Shown: positions 8,710-17,637, counted from the stretch's first letter. The stretch: 64,000 nucleotides of DNA from CAXMST01 sp963790085 (GCA_963790085.1 CAWBNH010000006.1:544523-608522), one strand, 5' to 3'. A program made the numbers and translations. Notes: generated by a model not told the origin, from the sequence alone.

Positions 8710-9129
8710 GCGGGGGCAGACGGCTCAGGGTCGCGCTCGCGACCCTGATCGGGGCGAGCGCACTGCTCGCGGTGGCCCCGATCGGCAGCACCACCAGCGG
8801 GCCCGCAACCGCCGACGCGGCCGGCAAGGGCAAGTGCAGCTCCGGCGAGATTGCCAGGGTGAGGATCGGCGACGACTTCTTCGCGCCGAGCCGGATCACC
8901 GTCAGGCGCTGCGCGAGGATCAAGTGGCGCTGGCTGCCCGGCAACCTGCACGTTCACGACGTGACGCTTGCGCAGCGCCCCAGCGAAGGTCAAGAAGCGG
9001 CACTTCAAGTCGGGCTCGGGCTCGATCGGGCTCAAGTTCAGCCGCAGGCTGAAGCGGCCCGGCCGCTACGAGTTCGTCTGCTCCGTGCACCGCACGGTGA
9101 TGAAGCTGACGATCGTCGTCCGCAGATAG
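8706..9129 (+). pseudogene. Secreted cupredoxin, second copy, one frameshift
   Basis: Paralogue of the cupredoxin at 5013-5435. The GTG at 8706 overlaps the beta-helix stop (GTGA) and opens a signal segment (LRVALATLIGASALLAVAPIGS). The mature part reads VRIGDDFFAPSRITVRRC and LPGNLHVHDVTL in the first frame. It then continues as KVKKRHFKSGSGSIGLKF and YEFVCSVHRTVMKLTIVV in the next frame, ending at TAG 9127-9129. One extra base between about 8970 and 8985 explains the break. Restored, it has about 140 residues with the same CxxHxxxM copper loop as copy 1. Assembly error is as likely as a real pseudogene. Confidence 0.72.
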
Positions 9130-9150
9130 CCGCCGGTGTAGACGCCGGTC

Positions 9151-9174
9151 GCGACACCGGCTAGCCGGTGTCGC
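9151..9174. terminator. 24-bp perfect palindrome between convergent genes
   Basis: A perfect inverted repeat whose half-site GCGACACCGGCT is mirrored exactly. It contains the patatin stop codon and lies 22 bp past the cupredoxin stop. It would form a hairpin in transcripts from either side, so a bidirectional terminator is likely; no U-tract follows. Confidence 0.5.
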
Positions 9175-10414
9175 CGCCCTGGCCGAGCAGCGCAGCGGTC
9201 GTCTGTTCGAAGACGCGCCGCCAGGCGGGAGCCTGGTCGCGCTCGCGCTCGACCTGATCGAGCACGTGCCGGATCCGGCGGGCCGAGATCTCGATCCCGT
9301 GACGCTCGGCGATCGCTTTGTAGCGCTCGTACTCGCGGGCGAGCCGCAGGGTGACCGACTCGAATCCGTGCTTGGCGATCTGCAGTCGGGCGGCATAGTC
9401 CATGATCGACGTGCCGAACATCAGCTCATCGTCGAACTCCGGCTCGATCAGCAGGATGTCGACCCCGGGGTACCTGATCTCCCATTCCTGGACGGCGCGG
9501 TGCAGGCGGTCGTGGGCGATCATCCGCAGAGCCTGGTTGGCGATCGCGACGAAGCCCATATCGGAGACGCGCCGGACCCGGGAGCCGAGGATCGTCGGGA
9601 CCCGCTTGCCGAAGTCGTTGACAAACGGGACGATCGGGTTGACGACGACGATGAACTTGGCCCCGTTCTCGACGGCGATGTCGACGTTGGTGGTCGAGCG
9701 GATGCCGCCGTCGACCATCTCCCTGCCCTTGATCTCGACCGGCTCGTAGACCAACGGCAGCGCGGTCGAGGCGGCGACCGCGAGCGAGATCGGAATGTCC
9801 CGCCACTCGCCCTCGCCGAGCACCACCCGGTCGGTGGTGTCGAGGTCGGTCGCAGTCAGGTAGAGCTCGCGCTCGAGCATCCGGAAGTCGTCGGTCCGGT
9901 CCGGGTCGGCCAGCATCTCGGCCACGTAGTCCTCGATCCCGTTGCCCCGGTAGAGCCCCTTGGGGAGCCCGGCGGCAAGGCCCTGGGCGACGTCCATGAC
10001 CGAGACGTCACCGATCGTCGAGGCGAGCTGCCGGGCGACGCCGAGCAGCCGGAAGGGCAGCAGCGCCGCCGACTCGACGAAGCCCCGGTAGTTCGGCCGC
10101 AGCAGCATGTTGAGATCCATGTCGCTGAGTGGCGACGGCAGGTTCTTGTTCAGGACCCGCATCATCTCTTCCGGGGTGACGCCGTTGGCAACCGCCGCCG
10201 CAACGAAAGACCCGGCGCTGGTGCCGACGTAGACGTCGAACTCGTTGACCGTGCGGTTCACGGCCAACAGGTCGAAGGCGCGCAGGGCACCGATCTCGTA
10301 GACCGCCCCGGTGAACCCGCCCCCACCAAGCACGAGGGCGGTCTTCGACTGCCTCTTCCGGCGCGATCCCGCCGCGCGACGGGCGGCCGGATCGAGCTTT
10401 ACGACCTCGTTCAC
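9161..10414 (-). CDS. Patatin-like phospholipase
   Basis: A 417-residue lipid acyl hydrolase of the patatin family. It shows the oxyanion glycine motif GGGGFTG, the nucleophile elbow GTSAG and the catalytic Asp in VDGGI, in the usual order and spacing. The GTG at 10414 is preferred because TAGTTT sits 8 nt upstream, which fits a leaderless transcript; the frame stays open to 10453. The C-terminal third (about 300-417) is helical and charged. No signal peptide is seen, so it probably acts in the cytoplasm or at the inner membrane face. It is convergent with the copper cluster and shows no operon link. Substrate lipid is unknown. Confidence 0.87.
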   Translation of the reverse strand: MNEVVKLDPAARRAAGSRRKRQSKTALVLGGGGFTGAVYEIGALRAFDLLAVNRTVNEFDVYVGTSAGSFVAAAVANGVTPEEMMRVLNKNLPSPLSDMDLNMLLRPNYRGFVESAALLPFRLLGVARQLASTIGDVSVMDVAQGLAAGLPKGLYRGNGIEDYVAEMLADPDRTDDFRMLERELYLTATDLDTTDRVVLGEGEWRDIPISLAVAASTALPLVYEPVEIKGREMVDGGIRSTTNVDIAVENGAKFIVVVNPIVPFVNDFGKRVPTILGSRVRRVSDMGFVAIANQALRMIAHDRLHRAVQEWEIRYPGVDILLIEPEFDDELMFGTSIMDYAARLQIAKHGFESVTLRLAREYERYKAIAERHGIEISARRIRHVLDQVERERDQAPAWRRVFEQTTAALLGQGGDTG

Positions 10415-10422
10415 AGCCCCGA

Positions 10423-10428
10423 AAACTA
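10423..10428 (-). promoter_or_regulatory. Putative -10 box (TAGTTT) of the patatin gene
   Basis: TAGTTT on the minus strand lies 8 nt before the GTG at 10414, in the leaderless arrangement seen repeatedly in this window. Confidence 0.4.
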
Positions 10429-10539
10429 GCAGGCTGGCCAGCCGACTTGACACCGCGTCGAATCAGTTGCGCCTCTGGTTTCGAGCTTGACCAGCCGAGA
10501 TTCGGCGTAGCGAGGAGCCGCGCGGGGCGTGATCTCGGA

Positions 10540-10545
10540 TAGAGT
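10540..10545 (+). promoter_or_regulatory. Putative -10 box (TAGAGT) upstream of 10554
   Basis: TAGAGT is followed by 8 nt and the ATG at 10554, with no ribosome binding sequence between. This fits leaderless transcription. Confidence 0.42.
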
Positions 10546-10553
10546 CGCGCCCA

Positions 10554-11189
10554 ATGGGCGAGCGTCTTCGACAGTGGATGCAGAGCGACCTGATCGGCGT
10601 CTACGCCACGATCGCGGTTGTTGTCATCGTCGGCCTTGCACTCGTGATCTTCCTGGTCGTCGGCCCGATCGCCGGGATCCTGTTCGGCGCGGCCATCGTG
10701 GCGCTGAGCTTCTACCTCGTCTCCCTGACGAGCCGCGGCCCTGCTGACATCAGCGACATCGCCCCGCCGCCCGCGGAGACCGCACAGCAGGTCCTCGTGA
10801 TCGCCAACCAGGGCTTGGAGAACCCGGCCCTCGACAGTGAGATCGCGCTTCGGGCCAAACGGGGGCCGCTCGAGCTGAAGCTGATCGCGCCTGCCCCCGC
10901 ATCGTCGCTCGCGCGGAGGATCTCCGACGACGTCGACGTCGAGACCGCACGCGCGGGGGAGCGGCTCAGCGCGGCAGTCAAGAGGCTCTCCGCCACGGGC
11001 GTTGCCGCATCCGGCCAGGTCGACGAGGAGGCTGAACCGATGCGCTGCCTGCTCGACGGGCTACGGGTGTTCCCGGCGGATGAGGTCCTGCTGGTCCCCG
11101 GGGACGAGCTGGACTGGAGCGACGCCGAGAGCCTGGCCGATCGGATCCGCGCCGAGACCGGGGTCCGGGTCACAGAGCTGGGTGGCTGA
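10554..11189 (+). CDS. Membrane-anchored protein of unknown function with USP-like soluble domain
   Basis: A 211-residue protein. Two adjacent hydrophobic helices (about residues 14-58) anchor it near the N-terminus. The rest is soluble; ETAQQVLVIANQGLENPAL followed by LELKLIAPAPAS and a late PADEVLLVPGDE resemble the beta-alpha pattern of universal-stress-protein-like domains common in actinobacterial membrane proteins. No catalytic motif is visible. It precedes the PBP4 gene by 91 bp, but that gene appears to have its own promoter. Function is not assigned. Confidence 0.7.
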   Translation: MGERLRQWMQSDLIGVYATIAVVVIVGLALVIFLVVGPIAGILFGAAIVALSFYLVSLTSRGPADISDIAPPPAETAQQVLVIANQGLENPALDSEIALRAKRGPLELKLIAPAPASSLARRISDDVDVETARAGERLSAAVKRLSATGVAASGQVDEEAEPMRCLLDGLRVFPADEVLLVPGDELDWSDAESLADRIRAETGVRVTELGG

Positions 11190-11267
11190 GGGCAGGCCTC
11201 CTCGCGCGGCATTGCGCCGACAACCCGGTCCATTCCGCCCCGCTCAGATCACCGCTCGCCCACTCTC

Positions 11268-11273
11268 TACCAT
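11268..11273 (+). promoter_or_regulatory. Putative -10 box (TACCAT) of the carboxypeptidase gene
   Basis: TACCAT lies 7 nt before the ATG at 11281 and supports that start over the longer open frame. No ribosome binding sequence intervenes. Confidence 0.42.
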
Positions 11274-11280
11274 CGTCGCG

Positions 11281-12582
11281 ATGCGGAATCGGGTGGGACT
11301 GATGGCATTGGCGGCGGCGCTGGCGATGCCCGTCGTGGCACATGCATCGCCGGGCCCGGGCGGCGCGGCGGGCGGGGCGCTGCTCCCGGGCCCCGACCTC
11401 GCCCAGCGCTCGAGCCCGGCGCTCGCCCGGGCCGCGGCCAGCGGCCGGATCAACCGCTCCCAGCTGCGCCGCAAGCTCAAGCGGCTGGCCCGCCGGGCGC
11501 CCGGCTCGAGCGGCTTCTACGTCTATGACACCGGCGCCCGCAATCGCCGCGTGCTCTTCGACCGCAAGGAGGGGAAGCGGCGCAAGCTGGCCTCGAACAC
11601 GAAGCTGTTCACAACCGCAGCGGCGCTAGACAGGCTCGGGGCGGACGGACGAATCGAGACGGTGGTACAAGCGCGGGGCAGCCGCAACGGCAACGGTCGG
11701 CTCGACGGCGACCTCTTCCTGGTCGGGGGCGGCGACCCGACGCTCGGCCGGAGCGAGATGCGGAGGCTGGCGACCGAGGTCGAGCGCGGCGGCGTCAGCC
11801 GGGTCAAGGGCCGGATCGTAGCCGACGACACCGTCTTCGACCGTAGGCGCGGCGTCCCCGACTCCGGCTTCGGGCCGAGCCCCTACATCGCACCGCTCTC
11901 GGGGCTGGTGTATCGCGGCTCGACGTATTCGGGCGATCCGGCGACCGAAGCGGCTCTGGCCTTGAAGGGCGCTCTGAAGAAGCGTGGCGTCAAGGTGACC
12001 GGCGGCGTCAAGATCGGCAGCACGCCGAGGAAGCTGACCGCTCGCAGGCCCCTGGCGAGCGTCTCCTCCCCGACGATCGCCGCGATCGCCGAGGCCACCA
12101 ACAAGCCGTCGAACAACTTCTACGCCGAGATGCTGCTGAAGCGGCTCTGGGCGAAGGGCGGCCGGCGTGGCACCACGCACGGGGGCGCGAAGGCATCGGA
12201 GCGCTTCGCCCGCAGCCAGGGCGCGAAGGTCTCACAGCTCGACGGCTCGGGCCTGAGCGACGGCAACCGGTCCGATCCACGCAGCGTCGTGCGACTGCTC
12301 GTCGCGATGCTCGATCATCGCGCCGGCCGGGCCTTCTACGGCTCGCTGCCCACGGCCGGCAGGGAGGGCACCCTCGACGAGCGGATGGAGGGCACGGCCG
12401 CCGCCGGCCGCTGCCGGGCGAAGACCGGCACGATCACCGGCGTCTCCGCGCTCTCGGGCTACTGCAACTCCGGCCGCGGGAGGGTCGCCTTCTCGCTGCT
12501 GATGAACGGCGTCGGGAGCTCCGAGGCGGCCCGCAGGATCCAGGACGAGATGACGATCGAGATCGCCCGCTACCGTCCCTGA
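11281..12582 (+). CDS. dacB: D-alanyl-D-alanine carboxypeptidase/endopeptidase, PBP4 (DacB) class, peptidase S13
   Basis: A 433-residue exported penicillin-binding protein that trims or cleaves peptidoglycan stem peptides. A signal peptide (GLMALAAALAMPVVAHA) is followed by the three active-site motifs in order: SNTK (Ser nucleophile and Lys, in KLASNTKLFTTAAAL), SNN (in KPSNNFYAEML) and KTG (in AKTGTITGVSALSGY). The insert between motif 1 and 2 contains GGGDPTL, typical of PBP4. The frame is open upstream to 11002, but that extension has no signal and overlaps the previous gene in another frame. It converges on zwf. Confidence 0.92.
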   Translation: MRNRVGLMALAAALAMPVVAHASPGPGGAAGGALLPGPDLAQRSSPALARAAASGRINRSQLRRKLKRLARRAPGSSGFYVYDTGARNRRVLFDRKEGKRRKLASNTKLFTTAAALDRLGADGRIETVVQARGSRNGNGRLDGDLFLVGGGDPTLGRSEMRRLATEVERGGVSRVKGRIVADDTVFDRRRGVPDSGFGPSPYIAPLSGLVYRGSTYSGDPATEAALALKGALKKRGVKVTGGVKIGSTPRKLTARRPLASVSSPTIAAIAEATNKPSNNFYAEMLLKRLWAKGGRRGTTHGGAKASERFARSQGAKVSQLDGSGLSDGNRSDPRSVVRLLVAMLDHRAGRAFYGSLPTAGREGTLDERMEGTAAAGRCRAKTGTITGVSALSGYCNSGRGRVAFSLLMNGVGSSEAARRIQDEMTIEIARYRP

Positions 12583-12614
12583 GGCCGAGGGGCCGGGCCG
12601 GACGGACCTCGGCC
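12583..12614. terminator. Likely bidirectional terminator between dacB and zwf
   Basis: Perfect 8-bp arms GGCCGAGG and CCTCGGCC flank a 16-nt GC-rich loop in the 43-bp gap between two convergent genes. Confidence 0.45.
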
Positions 12615-12625
12615 CGCCGCGGCGC

Positions 12626-14017
12626 TCAGGACCTGTGCCCCACCCATGGCTGGCGCCAGCCCCCGTGGTTTGCCAGCAGGCGCTCGGCGGCACGCGGCCC
12701 CCAGCTGCCCGGCTCATAGGGCTCCGGGGCGAGATCGACGTCGAGCAGCGGCTGCACGATGCGCCATGTCTGCTCGACCGAGTCCTGGCCCGGGAAGAGC
12801 TCGAAGTTGCCACGGATCGCGTCGCGCAGCAGGCGCTCGTAGGGCTCGGGCTGCTCCCCGACCTGCTCCTCGAAGAAGAGATCGAGATGAACCCGGTGCA
12901 GCGCCTCCTCCCCCGCCCGCTTCGCGATCAGGCAGAGCTCGGCGCCCGGATCCGGCTTCATCCGGATGATCAACTCGTTCGCATCGGGGACCGTCCGCCC
13001 GCCGATTCCAAGCCGCGGGGGTCGCTGAAAGACGATCCGCACCTCGGTCGCATCGACCGGCATCTGCTTGCCGGCGCGGATGAAGAACGGGACCCCCTCC
13101 CAGCGCCAGTTGTCGATCCCCAGCTGCAGGGCGACGAAGGTCTCGGTCTCGGAGTCGGCCGCGACATCGTCGATCCCGCGGTAGCCACGGTACTGCCCGC
13201 GCACGTAGCGGCTCGGGTCGGCCGGCGGCATCGCGCGGAACAGGTCCGTCTTGCGCGAGCGGATCGCATCGAGGTCGTCGGGGCCGGCGGACGGCGGCTC
13301 CATCGCGACCAGCGAGAGCACCTGAAGCAGGTGGTTCTGGACGACGTCGCGGAGCGCCCCGACCGGATCGAAGAAGGCGCCACGGCCCTCGACCCCGAAT
13401 GTCTCGGCCATCGTGATCTGGACCGAGTCGACGTAGCGACGGTTCCAGACCGGCTCGAGGATCGCGTTCGCGAACCGCAGGTAGAGGATGTCCATCACCG
13501 GCTCCTTGCCGAGGAAGTGATCGAGCCGCAGGATCTGGTCCTCGGCGAGCACGTCCCGCAGGCTGCGGTTCAACTCGCGGGCGGAGGCGAGGTCGTGGCC
13601 GAACGGCTTCTCGACGACGACGCGGGAGTCCTCGACGAGGCCGGCCGCGGCGAGCCGATGAACGATAGGCGCGAACAGCGACGGCGGCGTCTCCAGATAG
13701 AACAGCCTGTACTCGCCGTTGACGCGCTCGCCGATGCGCTCGTAGGTCGCCTCCTCGTCGTAGCCGCCGGCCAGGTAGCTGAGCCGGCCAAGCAGCCGAT
13801 CGAGGATCTCCTGATCCGGCTCCTCGACGGTCTCCGAGATAGCCCGAGCCGCCTGCTCCCGGAGGTCGGAGTCGCTCCACTCGCGACGGCCTACGCCGAT
13901 GATCTGGCAGGGGATGTCGCGGCGTGCCTCGAGCTGGTAGAGGGCCGCGAAGGTCTTCTTGCGAGCGAGGTCGCCGGTGATCCCGAAGATCACGAGCTCA
14001 TTTGCCGCCTCGGTCAT
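12626..14017 (-). CDS. zwf: Glucose-6-phosphate 1-dehydrogenase
   Basis: Oxidises glucose-6-phosphate to 6-phosphogluconolactone with NAD(P)+, the entry to the oxidative pentose phosphate path. The 463-residue product starts at the ATG 14017. It has the nucleotide-binding FGITGDLARKKTFAAL, the substrate signature DHFLGKEPV and the family stretches NRRYVDSVQITMAE and FFIRAGKQM. Its length is normal. A TACGGT box lies 6 nt upstream of the start. No pgl, tkt or opcA neighbours are present, so it appears to be a stand-alone copy. Confidence 0.95.
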   Translation of the reverse strand: MTEAANELVIFGITGDLARKKTFAALYQLEARRDIPCQIIGVGRREWSDSDLREQAARAISETVEEPDQEILDRLLGRLSYLAGGYDEEATYERIGERVNGEYRLFYLETPPSLFAPIVHRLAAAGLVEDSRVVVEKPFGHDLASARELNRSLRDVLAEDQILRLDHFLGKEPVMDILYLRFANAILEPVWNRRYVDSVQITMAETFGVEGRGAFFDPVGALRDVVQNHLLQVLSLVAMEPPSAGPDDLDAIRSRKTDLFRAMPPADPSRYVRGQYRGYRGIDDVAADSETETFVALQLGIDNWRWEGVPFFIRAGKQMPVDATEVRIVFQRPPRLGIGGRTVPDANELIIRMKPDPGAELCLIAKRAGEEALHRVHLDLFFEEQVGEQPEPYERLLRDAIRGNFELFPGQDSVEQTWRIVQPLLDVDLAPEPYEPGSWGPRAAERLLANHGGWRQPWVGHRS

Positions 14018-14108
14018 CCGCCCACCGTATCGCCACCGCGACAAGGCACGCTCGTCAACCGGCAAGCTCCGGCTGTAGCGCCCGCGGGCCGTCCGGATAG
14101 ATCCATGG

Positions 14109-15671
14109 CTACATTCTGAACACCCCGTAGCCCAGTTCCCCCAGCGGCGCGGGGGCGCAGGCGGCGAGCGCCTTGGCGAGGACCTCGCGGGTCTGGCGCG
14201 GATCGATCACGCCGTCGTCCCAGAGCCGGGCGGTCGAGTAGACCGGGTTGCCCTGGTCCTCGAACTGCTCGCGCAGACCGCGCTTGAACTCCTCCTCCTG
14301 CTCGACGGGCCACTCCTCACCCGCCGCCTCGGCCCGCTCGCGACGGATCGTGCTGAGCACGGTGGCGGCCTGCTCGCCTCCCATCACGCTGATCCTCGCG
14401 TTCGGCCACATGAACAGGAAGCGCGGCGAGTAGGCGCGGCCGCACATGCCGTAGTTGCCGGCTCCGTAGGAGCCGCCGATGATCACGGTCAGCTTCGGGA
14501 CCCGCGCGCAGGAGACAGCGGTGACCAGCTTCGCTCCGTCCTTGGCGATGCCGCCGGCCTCGTAGTCACGGCCGACCATGAAGCCGCTGATGTTCTGGAT
14601 GAAGACGATCGGGACCCCGCGCCGATCGCAGAGCTCGATGAAGTGCGCGGCCTTCAGCGAGGACTCGCTGAAGAGGATGCCGTTGTTGGCGATCACCCCG
14701 ACCCGGTGCCCGTCGATGTGGGCGAAGGCGCAGACCACCGTGGTCCCGTAGAGCGCCTTGAACTCGTCGAGCTCGGAGCCGTCGACGATCCGCCGCAGCA
14801 CCCCATGGACCTCGTACGGCGTGCGGGGATCGAGCGGGACCACGTCGAGCAGCCCGTCTGGGTCCTCGAGCGGCGGCCGCGACCGGCGTCGCTCCCAGGG
14901 CGCGGCCGGCTGGACCGGGAGCGTCGCGATGATCGAGCGGACGATCTCGAGCGCGTGCTCGTCGTCCTCGGCGAGGTGATCGACGACCCCGGAGCGACGC
15001 GCGTGCACGTCGCCCCCACCCAGATCCTCGGCGCTCACCTCCTCGCCGGTCGCCGCCTTGACGAGCGGCGGGCCGCCGAGGAAGATCGTCCCCTGCCCGC
15101 GAACGATCACCGTCTCGTCGCTCATCGCGGGCACGTACGCGCCGCCCGCCGTACAGGAGCCCATCACCGCGCTGATCTGCGGGATCCCGCGCTTCGACAT
15201 CGTCGCCTGGTTGAAGAAGATCCGGCCGAAGTGCTCGCGGTCGGGAAAGACCTCGTCCTGCATCGGCAGGAAGGCGCCGCCGGAGTCGACCAGATAGATG
15301 CAGGGAAGGTCGTTCTCGAGCGCCACCTCCTGGGCGCGCAGGTGCTTCTTGACCGTGATCGGATAGTAGGTGCCGCCCTTCACCGTGGCGTCGTTGGCAA
15401 CGATCACGCAGCGCCTGCCCGCGACCACGCCGACCCCTGCCACGACCCCGGCCCCGGGCGCGTCACCGCCGTACATCTCCTCGGCGGCGAGCGGCGAGAG
15501 CTCGAGGAACGGTTCCCCCGGATCGCAGAGCAGCTCGACCCGGTCGCGCGCCGGCAGCTTTCCCCGGCCGACATGCCGATCCATCGCGCTCTTGCCGCCG
15601 CCGGCGCGAGCGCGGGCGAGGCGCCGCTCGAGGTCGGCGATCAGCTCCTCGTGCGAGGCGCGGTCGCTCAC
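14109..15671 (-). CDS. Acyl-CoA carboxylase, carboxyltransferase (beta) subunit, methylcrotonyl-CoA type
   Basis: Transfers carboxyl from biotin to an acyl-CoA. The 520-residue crotonase-fold protein carries SGGAFLPMQDEVFPDREH and MGSCTAGGAYVPAMSDE in the N-terminal half and IQNISGFMVG and YGAGNYGMCGRAY in the C-terminal half; these match methylcrotonoyl-CoA carboxylase beta subunits better than propionyl-CoA ones. Its start overlaps the stop of the biotinylated subunit by ATGA, so the two are translationally coupled. Leucine or isoprenoid degradation is the likely pathway, although no isovaleryl-CoA dehydrogenase or enoyl hydratase gene is nearby. Confidence 0.9.
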   Translation of the reverse strand: MSDRASHEELIADLERRLARARAGGGKSAMDRHVGRGKLPARDRVELLCDPGEPFLELSPLAAEEMYGGDAPGAGVVAGVGVVAGRRCVIVANDATVKGGTYYPITVKKHLRAQEVALENDLPCIYLVDSGGAFLPMQDEVFPDREHFGRIFFNQATMSKRGIPQISAVMGSCTAGGAYVPAMSDETVIVRGQGTIFLGGPPLVKAATGEEVSAEDLGGGDVHARRSGVVDHLAEDDEHALEIVRSIIATLPVQPAAPWERRRSRPPLEDPDGLLDVVPLDPRTPYEVHGVLRRIVDGSELDEFKALYGTTVVCAFAHIDGHRVGVIANNGILFSESSLKAAHFIELCDRRGVPIVFIQNISGFMVGRDYEAGGIAKDGAKLVTAVSCARVPKLTVIIGGSYGAGNYGMCGRAYSPRFLFMWPNARISVMGGEQAATVLSTIRRERAEAAGEEWPVEQEEEFKRGLREQFEDQGNPVYSTARLWDDGVIDPRQTREVLAKALAACAPAPLGELGYGVFRM

Positions 15672-17617
15672 CGCACTGCCCCCGCTTCCGCGGCGCCGGA
15701 CGAAGGCTCACCGCTGTCGGCGCCGATCACGACCAGCGCATCGCCCTGTGCAACGCGGTCGCCGACCTTGAGCTCGAGGCCTCCGACCACGCCCGCCACC
15801 GGAGCGGTGACCTGCAGCTCCATCTTCATCGATTCGAGCACGAGCAGGACCTGGCCCTCCTCGACCCGATCACCGTTGCGGACCGAGACGATCAACACCA
15901 CGCCCGGCATCGGCGCCTCGAGCGAACCGGCTGCCGGGGGCGCTGCACGCGACTTTCGCTCCGGCGACATCCGCAGCTGGTGGCCGCCACGCGCGACCCA
16001 GATCGTCTCGCCGTCGAGCGTTGCCGCGTAGGTCCGGGCGCGCCCGTCGAGCTCACAGAGCAACGACCCGCCGGGGAGCCACCGCGCCTGCGCCCGGGCG
16101 AAGCCGACCGCGCCGCCGATGCCCCCCTCCCCGATCCGGATCTCCCCGAGCCGCTCGAATCGACGGCGCCAGGGGCCGGCGGCTACCCCGAGCCCCTCGG
16201 TGTCGGCGAGATACAGCCCCAGCGCCCCGGCCGCGACCAGGTCTTCGGGGACCGACAGGTCGAGCTCGCACAACAGCCGCTCGAGCAGGCTCGTGTCGAG
16301 CCGGCCGGCGCCGACCGCAGGCTCAGCCAGCAGGGCCCGAGTGAAGGCCGCGCTACTGCTGACGCCGAGCAGCTGCAGCTCCGAGAGCGCCCGATCGAGG
16401 CGCCCCAGCGCGGTCGCGCGGTCGGGCCCGTGGGCGACCAGCTTCGCCAGCAACGGGTCGAACTCGGTGCCGACGACGCTGCCCTCCGTGACGCCGGAGT
16501 CGACCCGGATCCCGGCCCCGACCGGCTCGCGCCAGCGCCTGATCACGCCGGTGGACGGGAGGAAGCCGGCGGCCGGGTCCTCGGCGTAGAGGCGGGCCTC
16601 GACGGCGTGCCCGCGTGGCTCGGATGCGCCGAGCCGGCCGCCGATCGGCTCCCCGGCGGCGAGGCGCAGCTGCTCACTGACGAGGTCCACCCCCCAGACC
16701 ATCTCGGTGACCGGGTGCTCGACTTGAAGCCGCGTGTTCATCTCGAGGAAGAAGAAGCCGTCGCCGTCGGCGGGAACGATGAACTCGACCGTGCCGGCGC
16801 CCTCGTAGTTGCAGGCTGTCGCCAGGCTCACGGCCGCCGATCCCATCGCCTCGCGCATCGGGACGTCGACGGCCGGCGAGGGTGCCTCCTCGATCACCTT
16901 CTGATGCCGTCGCTGCAGCGAGCACTCGCGCTCGCCGAGGTGGACCGCGTTGCCGTGGGAGTCGGCGAGCACCTGGATCTCGATGTGGCGCGGCCGCTCC
17001 AGATAGCGCTCGGCCAGGACCCGTCCGTCGCCAAACGCAGCCTCCGCCTCACGCCGCGCCGCCGCGAGCGCGGCGTCGAGGCCGTCGGCGCTCTCGACCA
17101 CCCGCATGCCCTTGCCGCCGCCGCCGGAGAGCGCCTTGATCATCAGCGGGTAGCCCTGCTCGTCGGCGAAAGCGCGAATCTCCTCGGCGCCCGCCTCCGA
17201 ACCCCCCGTGCCGGGGACGACGGGGACACCCGACTCCGCGGCAAGGCGCTTCGCGCGGCCCTTGTCGCCCATCAGCTCGATCGCTGCCGCAGGCGGCCCG
17301 ATCCAGGTGATCCCCGCCTGATCGACGGCTCGGGCGAAGTCCGCGTTCTCGCTGAGAAAGCCGTAGCCGGGGTGGACCGAGCGAGCGCCCGTCAGTCGAG
17401 CCGCCCGGATCAACTCGGCGGCATCCAGGTAGCTCGAGACCAACACGGCCTCATCGGCCAGCACCGCATGCGGGGCACCACGATCGGCGGCGACGAAGAC
17501 GGCGACCGTCCGCAGGCCGAGCTCCCTGGCGCTGCGGTGCACGCGCACCGCGATCTCGCCGCGATTGGCGATCAGCAGGGGCCCGAGTCCCTGAACGCGT
17601 CCGGCGCCGTCCTCCAT
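15668..17617 (-). CDS. Acyl-CoA carboxylase alpha subunit: biotin carboxylase plus biotin carrier domain
   Basis: A 649-residue protein that carboxylates its own biotin using ATP and bicarbonate. Residues about 13-455 are the biotin carboxylase (LLIANRGEIAVRV, the ATP-grasp loop ALSGGGGKGMRVV, EMNTRLQVEHPVTE). A linker follows, and the C-terminus carries the biotinylation site ESMKMEL in a barrel-sandwich domain. The ATG at 17617 fits the conserved N-terminus and has TATATT 6 nt upstream. It is transcribed away from the TetR gene through a shared palindrome and is the first gene of the carboxylase pair. Confidence 0.92.
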   Translation of the reverse strand: MEDGAGRVQGLGPLLIANRGEIAVRVHRSARELGLRTVAVFVAADRGAPHAVLADEAVLVSSYLDAAELIRAARLTGARSVHPGYGFLSENADFARAVDQAGITWIGPPAAAIELMGDKGRAKRLAAESGVPVVPGTGGSEAGAEEIRAFADEQGYPLMIKALSGGGGKGMRVVESADGLDAALAAARREAEAAFGDGRVLAERYLERPRHIEIQVLADSHGNAVHLGERECSLQRRHQKVIEEAPSPAVDVPMREAMGSAAVSLATACNYEGAGTVEFIVPADGDGFFFLEMNTRLQVEHPVTEMVWGVDLVSEQLRLAAGEPIGGRLGASEPRGHAVEARLYAEDPAAGFLPSTGVIRRWREPVGAGIRVDSGVTEGSVVGTEFDPLLAKLVAHGPDRATALGRLDRALSELQLLGVSSSAAFTRALLAEPAVGAGRLDTSLLERLLCELDLSVPEDLVAAGALGLYLADTEGLGVAAGPWRRRFERLGEIRIGEGGIGGAVGFARAQARWLPGGSLLCELDGRARTYAATLDGETIWVARGGHQLRMSPERKSRAAPPAAGSLEAPMPGVVLIVSVRNGDRVEEGQVLLVLESMKMELQVTAPVAGVVGGLELKVGDRVAQGDALVVIGADSGEPSSGAAEAGAVR

Positions 17618-17623
17618 CGGGTC

Positions 17624-17629
17624 AATATA
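17624..17629 (-). promoter_or_regulatory. Putative -10 box (TATATT) of the carboxylase operon
   Basis: On the minus strand TATATT lies 6 nt before the ATG 17617. A TTCAAA element 18 nt further upstream could serve as -35; the operator palindrome sits between them. Confidence 0.5.
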
Positions 17630-17637
17630 CTGAATGT

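Noticed and set aside
3650..9129. Pectate lyase operon
   Set aside because: The beta-helix proteins share the fold but show no catalytic Arg/Lys/Asp lyase pattern, and the neighbours are copper proteins.
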